19,998 nt of DNA, taken from assembly GCA_012798275.1 (NCBI GenBank), contig JAAZNO010000543.1:1-19998 (forward strand), written 5' to 3'. Source of the DNA: Chloroflexota bacterium (GTDB lineage: Bacteria > Chloroflexota > Anaerolineae > B4-G1 > SLSP01). The position numbers and the translations under genes were made by a program. Under the pieces are notes generated by a model. That model had not been told where the DNA came from. It saw only the letters and a program-made list of their open reading frames with translations, and did not search any database. Below, in pieces: positions 13,756 to 19,998 of the stretch. Numbering within the stretch: the first letter of the stretch is position 1; each line of letters begins with the position of its first letter.

Positions 13756-16439
13756 TGGATTTCGCAGGAGCCTGGCTCGTTCAGCTGGCGATTTCTGTGG
13801 GCCTGCTGTGGGGCATTGGTCTGACGTTCCTACTGTTGTTGCGGTCTCCACGCTACTACCGCGATGGGCTGCTGATGGCTCCCTTTTTTGGTTTCGCCAT
13901 CGTGTCTGGCCTCTCGCACTATTTTGGCGCGCTGGGATTGAACGTGCGCCAGTTCGTCTGGGTGTTCGTCGGGCTCGCTGCGGCGGCTCCGCTGGTATGG
14001 CTGCTCCGGGGCCGACCCAGTCTGCACGTCCGTTATCACTGGCAGATCCTCATGCTCGGGGTGGCAACGTATGGATTGGCGTTTGCCCCCTTGCTGCGCC
14101 TTGGCTATCTCACGACGGTTGGCACGACGATTGATGGCCTCTCGTATGCCGTGCGCTCGGAGTATCTCCAAGAAGGGGCGCTCGTTGCGCCGATCGTGCC
14201 GGCAGGGCATCCCTTCTACGGTTGGGTCGCTTCCCAGATCAACGTGCTCCGGGTCGGGGATGTGTACCTTGTAGGAGTGCTGGGAGTGCTCACCGGACAG
14301 CGCAGCTATCAGCTCCTCACAACGATAGCCGTGTTGTTTTATGCGCTTATGCCGCTCTCGCTTTACGTGTTCTCGCGCCGCACCTTGCGTTTGCGGCGGC
14401 CTGCCGCGCTTCTGGCTTCCGGGATGGTGGCGATTCACAATCTGCTCTTGTGGGCTGTCTACGACAACTTTCTTTCCCAGACCATTGCCATGAGTCTGTT
14501 CCCTCTTGTGCTGAGCTGGGGCTTCACGGCGGCGCGCAGTCTGCGCTGGCGAGATGCCCTTGGCTTCGCGGTGTTACTGTCGGCATTGTTCTCGCTCTAT
14601 CCTGTGTACGCGGTTCTGGCGAGCCTGATCGGGGCACTGTGTGCGCTGGTGTTATGGGGCCGGGCCGTACTCAAGGACCGGGCCGGGTGGTGGCGGGTGA
14701 CGCGTCGCACCTGGCGTTGGGGCGTGGTTGTGCTTGTGGCATTGATGCTTACAAACGGCGTCGCCGTCATGCGCGCCTGGACCGAGCTCACCTACGTGGG
14801 GCAGCTGATGGATCCGGAAAAGAGTAGCGCCGTAGGAGCGGGGAACATCACAATGTATCCGCCTATCGCGGAGTTGTTTGGGCTCATCGCCCATGCGAAC
14901 TCGGCCTACGACGTCGGCGCGTGGCAGCTGTCGACGTGGCCTCTGCGGGGGATGCTGCTCATCGCGATCGCGCTCGCAGCTCTGGCGTGGTGGCGGCTCG
15001 TCCCGGCGCTGCGACTGCTGGCCGCGATCATGCTGGGGGTGCCGGCGCTTTTGGCGTTGCAGCAGCGCGTCGGGGTGAATCCGCCGCACGGCTACCCCTA
15101 TGGCTATTTCAAAGTCGTGTCCTTGCTTGCGCTGCTGGCATTGCCGTTCCTGGCCCAGGGAGCTTGTCAGCTGTTGCAGTGGCGCGGGTGGCGCATTGCC
15201 GTGGGGGTTTTCCTTGCTGGCTTTCTCGTGCTCAACAGCTTCAACACGCTGTGGACGATACGCTACACCTTGCAGGATCGGATCGCCGTTGACCGCGAGC
15301 TGCTTGAGATCGCGGACGGGGTCCAGCCCGTGCCCGGCGACGATTGGCTCTTGCTGGATCTAGACCTCCGCACGTCCACTGGGGGGCCCAGCGTCAGGCC
15401 ACATTGGATCGGCTACCTCCTCAAGAACCGGCCGATTCATTATTTTGAGCCTCTTTTGACGCAGAACTGCAACCCTATGCCGGCGCTGTCTCCTTTCTAT
15501 CAATACGCTCTCGTCGAGCGTTCCCAAGAGAGCCGGCGGATCAGGGAGGCCCTGGACGAGCCATGGTACAATCCGCAGCTGTACCGCGTCGTCTGGGGCA
15601 ATGCCCGTTATGAGCTGCGACAACGTACCGATGCCGCGTTGGCGGCGCTGGACGCGCCGGATGGGTCGGCTGTGTGGGCTCCGGGAGCCACGCTGACGGT
15701 CGAGATTGAGTCCCCGCGCCTGCGCGTGCAGATCGCGGGAGCTGCTTCCCTTGATGCTGCCCTGAGCGTTACTCCGCGCACCGTTCAGGTGCTGATCCTG
15801 ACACCTCCGCCCGGTACCGAGGTTTATGTGACGGAAACCTGTGTTTCCCTTGATCCCGGGGTTTGGCTCTTTGACTTCGCTGTGCAGGACACGGACAAGC
15901 TCTTTCTGGAGAATCAAGGTGTTGCCTCTCTGTACCTCTATCGCGTAAAGGCGCTTGCAGTGGACACGGGCGATGGGGCCTCGCGGTTGGAGGTGGCGCG
16001 CCGCCGAGAGGGGGTGGCTTTTGTGACGCAGTCCGCGAGTGCGACGGCCCTCACCTACGATATTGCACTGATCCCGCCGCAGGGGAACTACTGGACCTAT
16101 CGTTTGGGGTTACACTTGTATGATCAGGCACAGAAGCACTATTTTGGCGTCTGGGGACTCGACTTTGCCCCCACGGATTCTCTGCAAACGGGGCGCTTGC
16201 AGGTGGATCTGGCCTCGCGCGCTGCCGAGGGATGGCTCGATGGTGTCGAAGTGCCGCTTGATGTAGGACCTGCGGAGATTGACATGGGGACGGTCAACGT
16301 TCAGGTCGTATGGTGGCGACTGGATGCGCCGTCGTACCTGGCGCTTTATGAGGGAGCCCGGTTCGTACGGGATGCGGCAGCCCACGTTGAGTTTGAGGGA
16401 TTGCAGAGCATTCCGCCGACGCTGCTGGCGGCTCCCTGA
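13755..16439 (+). CDS. Large polytopic membrane protein with C-terminal extracytoplasmic half
   Basis: This 894-residue protein has about 11-13 hydrophobic segments between residues 5 and 500, then a ~390-residue, mostly soluble, beta-rich C-terminal half with no further helices. The layout (many helices, a first long loop near residues 120-155 with TIDGLSYAVRSEYLQEGA, then a C-terminal soluble domain) resembles GT-C-type or oligosaccharide-polymerase/transferase proteins, but no named motif is firm enough to assign a family. Position inside the glycosyltransferase run suggests a sugar transfer, polymerisation or ligation step on the outer face. The C-terminal half could bind carbohydrate. 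ATG 13755 overlaps the previous stop by one base and has GGGGGG just upstream; GTG 13752 is an alternative. A gap of only 13 nt follows. Confidence 0.75.
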   Translation: MDFAGAWLVQLAISVGLLWGIGLTFLLLLRSPRYYRDGLLMAPFFGFAIVSGLSHYFGALGLNVRQFVWVFVGLAAAAPLVWLLRGRPSLHVRYHWQILMLGVATYGLAFAPLLRLGYLTTVGTTIDGLSYAVRSEYLQEGALVAPIVPAGHPFYGWVASQINVLRVGDVYLVGVLGVLTGQRSYQLLTTIAVLFYALMPLSLYVFSRRTLRLRRPAALLASGMVAIHNLLLWAVYDNFLSQTIAMSLFPLVLSWGFTAARSLRWRDALGFAVLLSALFSLYPVYAVLASLIGALCALVLWGRAVLKDRAGWWRVTRRTWRWGVVVLVALMLTNGVAVMRAWTELTYVGQLMDPEKSSAVGAGNITMYPPIAELFGLIAHANSAYDVGAWQLSTWPLRGMLLIAIALAALAWWRLVPALRLLAAIMLGVPALLALQQRVGVNPPHGYPYGYFKVVSLLALLALPFLAQGACQLLQWRGWRIAVGVFLAGFLVLNSFNTLWTIRYTLQDRIAVDRELLEIADGVQPVPGDDWLLLDLDLRTSTGGPSVRPHWIGYLLKNRPIHYFEPLLTQNCNPMPALSPFYQYALVERSQESRRIREALDEPWYNPQLYRVVWGNARYELRQRTDAALAALDAPDGSAVWAPGATLTVEIESPRLRVQIAGAASLDAALSVTPRTVQVLILTPPPGTEVYVTETCVSLDPGVWLFDFAVQDTDKLFLENQGVASLYLYRVKALAVDTGDGASRLEVARRREGVAFVTQSASATALTYDIALIPPQGNYWTYRLGLHLYDQAQKHYFGVWGLDFAPTDSLQTGRLQVDLASRAAEGWLDGVEVPLDVGPAEIDMGTVNVQVVWWRLDAPSYLALYEGARFVRDAAAHVEFEGLQSIPPTLLAAP

Positions 16440-16452
16440 AGGGATCTGCAAC

Positions 16453-17190
16453 GTGATAGCAGCACCCTTTAGGCCGTTATTGGTTGTTCCTGCCTGGAAC
16501 GAGGCGGGCAGTCTGCCGGGCCTGCTGGGTGCGCTGCGGACGCAATATCCCCAGTATGATGTGCTGGTAGTCAACGATGGCTCTACCGATGCCACGACTG
16601 AAGTCGCTCGTGTGCATGGGGCTACCGTTGTGGAACTCGCCTGCAATCTGGGGATCGGGAGCGCGGTGCAGACAGGGTTTCTGTATGCGCAGCGCTATGG
16701 GTATGATGCCGTGGTGCGCGTGGATGCTGATGGACAGCACCCTCCCGAGGCGGTCGCGGATCTCTTGCGCAGCCTTGACGAAATGCACGCCGACGTCGTT
16801 ATCGGCTCGCGGTTTCTCGAAGCCGGTGGATTTCGCTCCTCGTGGTTGCGGCGGGTTGGGATCAGCTGGCTGGGCTTTTTGATCCGTATCCTTACTCATC
16901 AAAGGATCACGGATTGCACTTCTGGGTTCTGTGCCTACCGCCGCGAGGCGGTCGAGTTTCTGGCGCAGCACTACCCCCAGGACTATCCTGAACCGGAGGG
17001 TGTTGTACTGCTAGTGCGCAATGGCTTTCGTCTCGTCGAAGTCCCCGTGGTGATGCGCCGGCGACAGGTCGGGCGCTCGTCGATTCGGGGACTCAGGACA
17101 GTGTACTACATGATCAAGGTAACGTTGGCAGTCCTGGTGGCTGCGATGCGGAGTCCCGTTCGTTCCCTTGCTGATGGACATCGTACTTGA
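16453..17190 (+). CDS. DPM1-like GT2 polyprenyl-phosphate glycosyltransferase
   Basis: This 245-residue GT-A enzyme has LLVVPAWNEAGSLP (9-22), VVNDGSTDAT (39-48), the metal-binding DADGQHPPE (91-99), VIGSRF and DCTSGFCAYRR. This is the dolichol/undecaprenyl-phosphate mannose or glucose synthase pattern. It would load a sugar onto a polyprenyl-phosphate carrier, the donor type used by GT-C enzymes such as those at 2923 and 7437. It lacks a C-terminal membrane domain. The DUF2304 protein coded just downstream may supply membrane attachment, as the two families are commonly adjacent. GTG 16453 is chosen because GGGA lies 9 nt upstream and the frame before it overlaps the previous gene and has no GT2 features. 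Confidence 0.87.
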   Translation: MIAAPFRPLLVVPAWNEAGSLPGLLGALRTQYPQYDVLVVNDGSTDATTEVARVHGATVVELACNLGIGSAVQTGFLYAQRYGYDAVVRVDADGQHPPEAVADLLRSLDEMHADVVIGSRFLEAGGFRSSWLRRVGISWLGFLIRILTHQRITDCTSGFCAYRREAVEFLAQHYPQDYPEPEGVVLLVRNGFRLVEVPVVMRRRQVGRSSIRGLRTVYYMIKVTLAVLVAAMRSPVRSLADGHRT

Positions 17191-17272
17191 AGCAGAGAAT
17201 GTTGGCGCTGAGGCACTCTTTACAGTGCAAAACCCTTATGCGTATCTGTGTGTCTTTAGGGAACCTGGTTTT

Positions 17273-17280
17273 GTAGGAGG
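17273..17280 (+). promoter_or_regulatory. Strong ribosome binding site before the DUF2304 gene
   Basis: GTAGGAGG is close to the full anti-Shine-Dalgarno match and lies 6 nt before ATG 17287 (3 nt before ATG 17284), favouring 17287. It is stronger than any site inside the operon, so the small membrane protein may be made at higher levels than its neighbours. Confidence 0.6.
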
Positions 17281-17286
17281 TGTATG

Positions 17287-17667
17287 ATGTTTGGTGCGCA
17301 GAAATTCGATATTCGCATCCAGGTGATCGCCATCGCGGTGGCCCTTTTCTTGATGCTGGGAACGCTGGGCCTGGTCCGGCGACGCAAGCTGGGGGAAGTG
17401 TACTCGATTATCTGGCTTGTGCTCGGAAGTGTGATTCTGGTTTTGGCTCTGTTCCGGGATCTGCAGGAAACGCTTGCGCGGTGGATGGGGGTGTATTACC
17501 CTCCTTCGTTGATTTTTGGGATCCTGAATTTCCTGCAGCTAGGCGTCATTCTATATTTCTCGATGGTCTTGACGCGCCTGGAGATTCGCCATCGCATTCT
17601 GATGCAGCGCCTGGCGCTCCTGGAACAGCGCGTTTACGCCCTGCCTGAAGATTCCGACCCGCAGTAA
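17287..17667 (+). CDS. DUF2304 family small membrane protein
   Basis: This 126-residue protein has three hydrophobic segments: about 12-30 (VIAIAVALFLMLGTLGL), about 40-58 (IIWLVLGSVILVLALF) and about 78-97. The DUF2304 features are a basic RRRKLGEVYS turn between helices 1 and 2, and a late segment where LTRLE precedes a helical ALLEQR tail. The family has no firm biochemical role but often lies beside a DPM1-like GT2, as here (16453-17190), suggesting that it anchors or regulates that enzyme at the membrane. A 96-nt gap precedes it, unlike the tight spacing upstream, so it may have some separate control. A GCACT/AGTGC inverted repeat (17213-17228) lies in that gap. ATG 17284 is an alternative start, one codon longer. 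Confidence 0.85.
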   Translation: MFGAQKFDIRIQVIAIAVALFLMLGTLGLVRRRKLGEVYSIIWLVLGSVILVLALFRDLQETLARWMGVYYPPSLIFGILNFLQLGVILYFSMVLTRLEIRHRILMQRLALLEQRVYALPEDSDPQ

Positions 17668-17749
17668 CCGCCTCATTGCAATGTCTGGACTCGTTAGCTG
17701 CCTCGCACCTCTCTCTTTTTTCCCCCATTGATCTCAGATGCCCCTGACG

Positions 17750-17781
17750 CCCGCTAGAGGCGGGAGTGGTCTTGCTCCTGC
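17750..17781 (+). other. Overlapping alternative hairpins after the DUF2304 gene
   Basis: CCCGC (17750-17754) pairs with GCGGG (17760-17764). The same GCGGGAG (17760-17766) can instead pair with CTCCTGC (17775-17781) with one G-U pair. The two stems exclude each other. No T-run follows either one, so a standard terminator is not supported; the only T-run (TTTTTT near 17716) lies upstream. It may still mark the 3' end of the operon transcript. Confidence 0.3.
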
Positions 17782-17838
17782 CTGGTTGTCGGCGCTGGAT
17801 GAGACTGCAACGTGTGCGATTTCGGTACTTTTGTGCTA

Positions 17839-17866
17839 TTGAATTATAGTTAGATTCTGGTATAAT
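17839..17866 (+). promoter_or_regulatory. Sigma-70 promoter for the beta-propeller gene
   Basis: TTGAAT (17839-17844), a 16-nt spacer and TATAAT (17861-17866) preceded by TGG give both a fair -35 and an extended -10. The surrounding DNA is clearly AT-richer than the coding regions. Transcription would begin near 17873, about 80 nt before the chosen start codon, making the beta-propeller gene its own unit. Confidence 0.65.
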
Positions 17867-17955
17867 AGTTATAGATAAGGGGTGGAAGTAGAGGGAGCAT
17901 GAGAAATGCTTTTGGGGGATGTTGCAAGGACATCCGGACATGGGGAGAAGAATCC

Positions 17956-19809
17956 ATGAACATACAGACGAAGCGGATATTGGTGGGGTTGCCAATAGTT
18001 CTCGTCTTCTTTCTGGGATTCTTGGGGGTGCAGACTGGGAACAGCGCAACGGTTCTGGACCGCCAACTGATGGCGCCGCCGACAATCGGATATCGCACTG
18101 GCTGGCCAGTCAACACGGGGCAATTGATTGATCGGTCTTCACCAGCTGTGGGCAATCTGGATGGGGATAGTGAACTCGAAATTGTGGTCGGCACACGCGG
18201 GCATCAGGTCTATGCCTTCAACCCTGACGGCTCCGTGGTGTCGGGGTGGCCTGTGACGGTGCCGGCGGAGGTGAATTCCTCACCCGCCATCGGCGATCTC
18301 AACGGCGATGGACTGAACGAGGTCGTGGTGGGGGTGGGTTGGGAGGACCGCTCCAATGATGGGGGAATCTATGCCTTCGCCTGCAATGGGCAGCTGCTCT
18401 CCGGCTGGCCTGTGGTTACAGGAGATGAGAACCTGGGGCATGATGGGCATCCTGATGGCGTTTTTGGCTCGCCTTCGCTAGCGGATTTGGATGGCGATGG
18501 CTACCTGGAGGTCATAGTCGCCAGTTTCGATCAATATCTCTATGTGCTGAAGTATGACGGCACCCCTATGCCGGGGTGGCCCTTTTTCCTGTGGGATAGT
18601 ACCTGGGGTTCTCCGGCAGTTGGCGACCTGGACCGGGATGGTGATATGGAGATTGTCGTTGGGGCATACACGCATCAGGGCTTCCCTCCGAATCTGCCCA
18701 CGGTTGATGGCGGCGGCATCTTCTGGGTGTTGAACGTTGATGGTACAGTAGCGCCAGGTTGGCCGCGCGTGTTCGATCTGCACTTTGATTCCTCTCCCGC
18801 GTTGGGTGATCTGGATGGGGATAAGGATCTCGAAATTGTCGTAGGTACAGGCCAGGAGGTTGGCTCCCCGCGCGGGCACCATGTGTACGCCTGGCATCAC
18901 GATGGGCGTGACGTGATGGGTTGGCCAGTCGCCACGCAGGCTTATGTCTATCCTTCGCCTGCGCTGGGGGATCTCGATGGAGATGGTCTGGTCGAGGTCG
19001 TTATCTCCTGCGCCGATGGCTATCTTTACGCCTGGGACGGCAACGGGCAGCTGCTGCCCGGTTGGCCCGTGCGTCCGATCAACGAAAGCGGGCAGACCGG
19101 GCCGATGGTCGGTTCTCCTATCATCGCGGATTTGAATGCCGACGCGGATCTGGAGGTCGTCACGCCCATCGGCTGGGATCTGGTGGCCTTTAATCACGAC
19201 GCCACTCCCTTCCGCTACGGTACGGAACCTCAGATGCGTCTGCACACATACTTTTCTATTGGAGGGGCGCCGACGATTGTTGACCTCGACGGCAATCAAC
19301 GTCTGGATGTGCTGGTTGGTTCAGCGGAATACGATTTCAACAAGGGGCGCCTGTTCGCTTGGGAGTTGCCGGCGCAGGTACCGCTTCAGAAATCCGCGTG
19401 GATAATGTTCCGACAGAATGCCTTCCGCACTGGCCGCGCGGTTTTGGATCCGTGGCTGGCAGCTTCCCTGGATCAGATCACGTTCATCGTGGAAAAGGGG
19501 ACTGCACAAACCCAGCAATCGTTTCAATTGCTCAATATCGGTGATGGATCCATCACATGGAAAGTGGATGTGCTGCCTTCTGATGTCATGTTATCCCTCA
19601 GTGGGGGCGTTATCTCTAATCAGCCGCAACTGGTAACCCTGACGGGCTCCACTTCCGGATATGGCGTTGGGAAATACACGTTGGGGGATCTGGTCATCAG
19701 TGGTCGCTCCAATCAGGTCGAGGTAAGCGGCAGCCCCATCCGGATTGCGATCAAACTGGTAGTGGCTGACAAATTGTATCAGAGCTACATGCCACTGGTC
19801 ATGCGTTAG
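17956..19809 (+). CDS. Secreted FG-GAP/VCBS beta-propeller protein with YMPLV tail
   Basis: This 617-residue protein has a signal peptide (about residues 1-31: basic NIQTKR, a long hydrophobic core, then GNSA). Eight repeats follow across about 60-475, each of the form S-P-A-x-G-D-L-D-G-D-G-x-x-E-V-V-V-G, then Y-A/V-x-x-x-D-G and G-W-P-V. These are FG-GAP/VCBS-type blades with calcium-binding DxDGDG loops, expected to close into a propeller. Residues ~485-605 look like an Ig-like/BACON-type domain, and the end is YQSYMPLVMR. It should be a surface or released adhesion or binding protein; no catalytic residues are apparent. It has its own promoter (17839-17866). ATG 17956 is chosen since GGGGAGAAG lies 5 nt upstream and gives a clean signal peptide. 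ATG 17899 is in frame with a GAGGGAG 1-2 nt before it and would add 19 residues. Confidence 0.85.
   Translation: MNIQTKRILVGLPIVLVFFLGFLGVQTGNSATVLDRQLMAPPTIGYRTGWPVNTGQLIDRSSPAVGNLDGDSELEIVVGTRGHQVYAFNPDGSVVSGWPVTVPAEVNSSPAIGDLNGDGLNEVVVGVGWEDRSNDGGIYAFACNGQLLSGWPVVTGDENLGHDGHPDGVFGSPSLADLDGDGYLEVIVASFDQYLYVLKYDGTPMPGWPFFLWDSTWGSPAVGDLDRDGDMEIVVGAYTHQGFPPNLPTVDGGGIFWVLNVDGTVAPGWPRVFDLHFDSSPALGDLDGDKDLEIVVGTGQEVGSPRGHHVYAWHHDGRDVMGWPVATQAYVYPSPALGDLDGDGLVEVVISCADGYLYAWDGNGQLLPGWPVRPINESGQTGPMVGSPIIADLNADADLEVVTPIGWDLVAFNHDATPFRYGTEPQMRLHTYFSIGGAPTIVDLDGNQRLDVLVGSAEYDFNKGRLFAWELPAQVPLQKSAWIMFRQNAFRTGRAVLDPWLAASLDQITFIVEKGTAQTQQSFQLLNIGDGSITWKVDVLPSDVMLSLSGGVISNQPQLVTLTGSTSGYGVGKYTLGDLVISGRSNQVEVSGSPIRIAIKLVVADKLYQSYMPLVMR
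18136..19370 (+). repeat. Eight in-frame propeller-blade repeats
   Basis: Eight diverged units of about 40-65 residues encode the SPAxGDLDGDG...GWPV pattern. Units 7 and 8 are the most degenerate (ADLNADADLE, VDLDGNQRLD) and lack some acidic loop residues. The repetition also creates a long antisense open frame on the minus strand that I do not regard as a gene. Confidence 0.75.
19786..19800 (+). other. C-terminal YMPLV tail (codons)
   Basis: These codons encode Y-M-P-L-V, followed by only Met-Arg before the stop. The same five residues lie at the end of the secreted hydrolase-like protein (2771-2785), although the two proteins share no other domain. Confidence 0.55.
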
Positions 19810-19874
19810 CGCCACGGTGCTCTTTTCGGAGTACCTTCGGTCAGTGTCGACAGCGAAGTAGGGCTTATCAACGC

Positions 19875-19997
19875 TCATACCGACCTCAGCCAGGCTAAGC
19901 CGCGATCAGGCAAGGCAGCTGCGGCGCGGTGGCCGTCAGGGATATACCGATAACCCAGGCGGCGCATGATATTCAAGGAAATACACCGCAGCTTACT
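19875..19997 (-). CDS. Possible C-terminal end of a minus-strand gene (partial)
   Basis: On the minus strand a frame is open from the right edge to TGA at 19877-19875, giving about 40 codons that include MRRLGYRYIPDG. No family is recognised, and a frame this short could be chance. If real, the gene would converge on the beta-propeller gene. The rest of 19810-19998 shows no gene, promoter or terminator that I can support. Confidence 0.2.
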   Translation of the reverse strand, partial: SKLRCISLNIMRRLGYRYIPDGHRAAAALPDRGLAWLRSV

Positions 19998-19998
19998 C

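Noticed and set aside
14222..14827. 201-codon + strand frame within the large membrane protein gene
   Set aside because: Frame-shifted shadow of a gene with many clear membrane helices, with no domain signal of its own.
17213..17228. GCACT-N6-AGTGC inverted repeat as terminator or operator
   Set aside because: The stem is only 5 bp with no T-run after it, and no promoter of note overlaps it, so it is too weak to list as a regulatory site.
17674..17683. CATTGCAATG perfect 10-bp palindrome
   Set aside because: A short palindrome with no second copy or promoter nearby, so chance is a sufficient explanation.
18478..19299. 273-codon minus-strand frame
   Set aside because: It is antisense to the propeller repeats. 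The repeating I-P-I-Q-V pattern is simply the reverse complement of the D-L-D-G-D-G units.
19591..19878. 95-codon minus-strand frame at the 3' end of the propeller gene
   Set aside because: Mostly antisense to a well-supported gene, with no recognisable domain.

Overview
The window looks like a chromosomal piece of a GC-rich bacterium, most likely a Chloroflexota (Anaerolineae/Caldilineae/Chloroflexia-type) genome. Two things point there. Two secreted proteins end in a Y-M-P-L-V tail of the kind I recall on many exported Chloroflexota proteins, and the cell-surface proteins have Thr/Pro-rich stalks or beta-propellers. The phylum is inferred from style and not proven. Every confident gene is on the + strand. 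I saw no tRNA, rRNA, CRISPR array or recognisable transposase.

Layout: (1) 1-2803 is a surface-protein module: the C-terminal end of one membrane-anchored protein, a 383-bp gene-free leader with a good extended -10 promoter and a hairpin, a mucin-like Thr/Pro-rich protein with a C-terminal membrane anchor, and a secreted glycoside-hydrolase-like protein with a CARDB-like domain and the YMPLV tail. (2) 2923-4584 is an AT-richer gene for a GT-C (PMT/ArnT-like) membrane glycosyltransferase. (3) 4611-17190 is a tightly packed run of ten genes (start/stop overlaps or gaps of at most 13 nt) that reads as one glycan assembly and export operon: a Wzt-type ABC ATPase with a C-terminal glycan-binding-like domain, a small coiled-coil protein, a GT4, a second GT-C enzyme, another GT4, a second small coiled-coil protein related to the first, a GT2-GT4 fusion, a third separate GT4, a very large polytopic membrane protein with a C-terminal extracytoplasmic half, and a DPM1-like GT2. 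A DUF2304 membrane protein follows after a 96-nt gap with its own strong ribosome binding site. (4) From 17839 a consensus-like promoter drives a secreted eight-repeat FG-GAP/VCBS beta-propeller protein, again with a YMPLV tail. (5) The last ~190 bp hold no convincing gene, only a possible minus-strand gene end.

How it may work together: the glycosyltransferases build a lipid-linked glycan, the Wzt ATPase recognises its end and powers export, and GT-C enzymes add sugars outside the membrane from lipid-phosphate donors made by the DPM1-like GT2/DUF2304 pair. The permease (Wzm), priming transferase, Wzx/Wzy and nucleotide-sugar genes are all absent here and must be elsewhere.

The most unusual element is the pair of small proteins (5862-6245 and 10202-10660). 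They share an S-x-(K/R)-P-x-I-G hydrophobic/aromatic segment followed by a coiled coil, and I propose them as stand-alone membrane-tethering or length-ruler subunits of the export system. The second is the co-location of this operon with YMPLV-tailed secreted proteins, which suggests, but does not show, a tag-linked surface-anchoring system.
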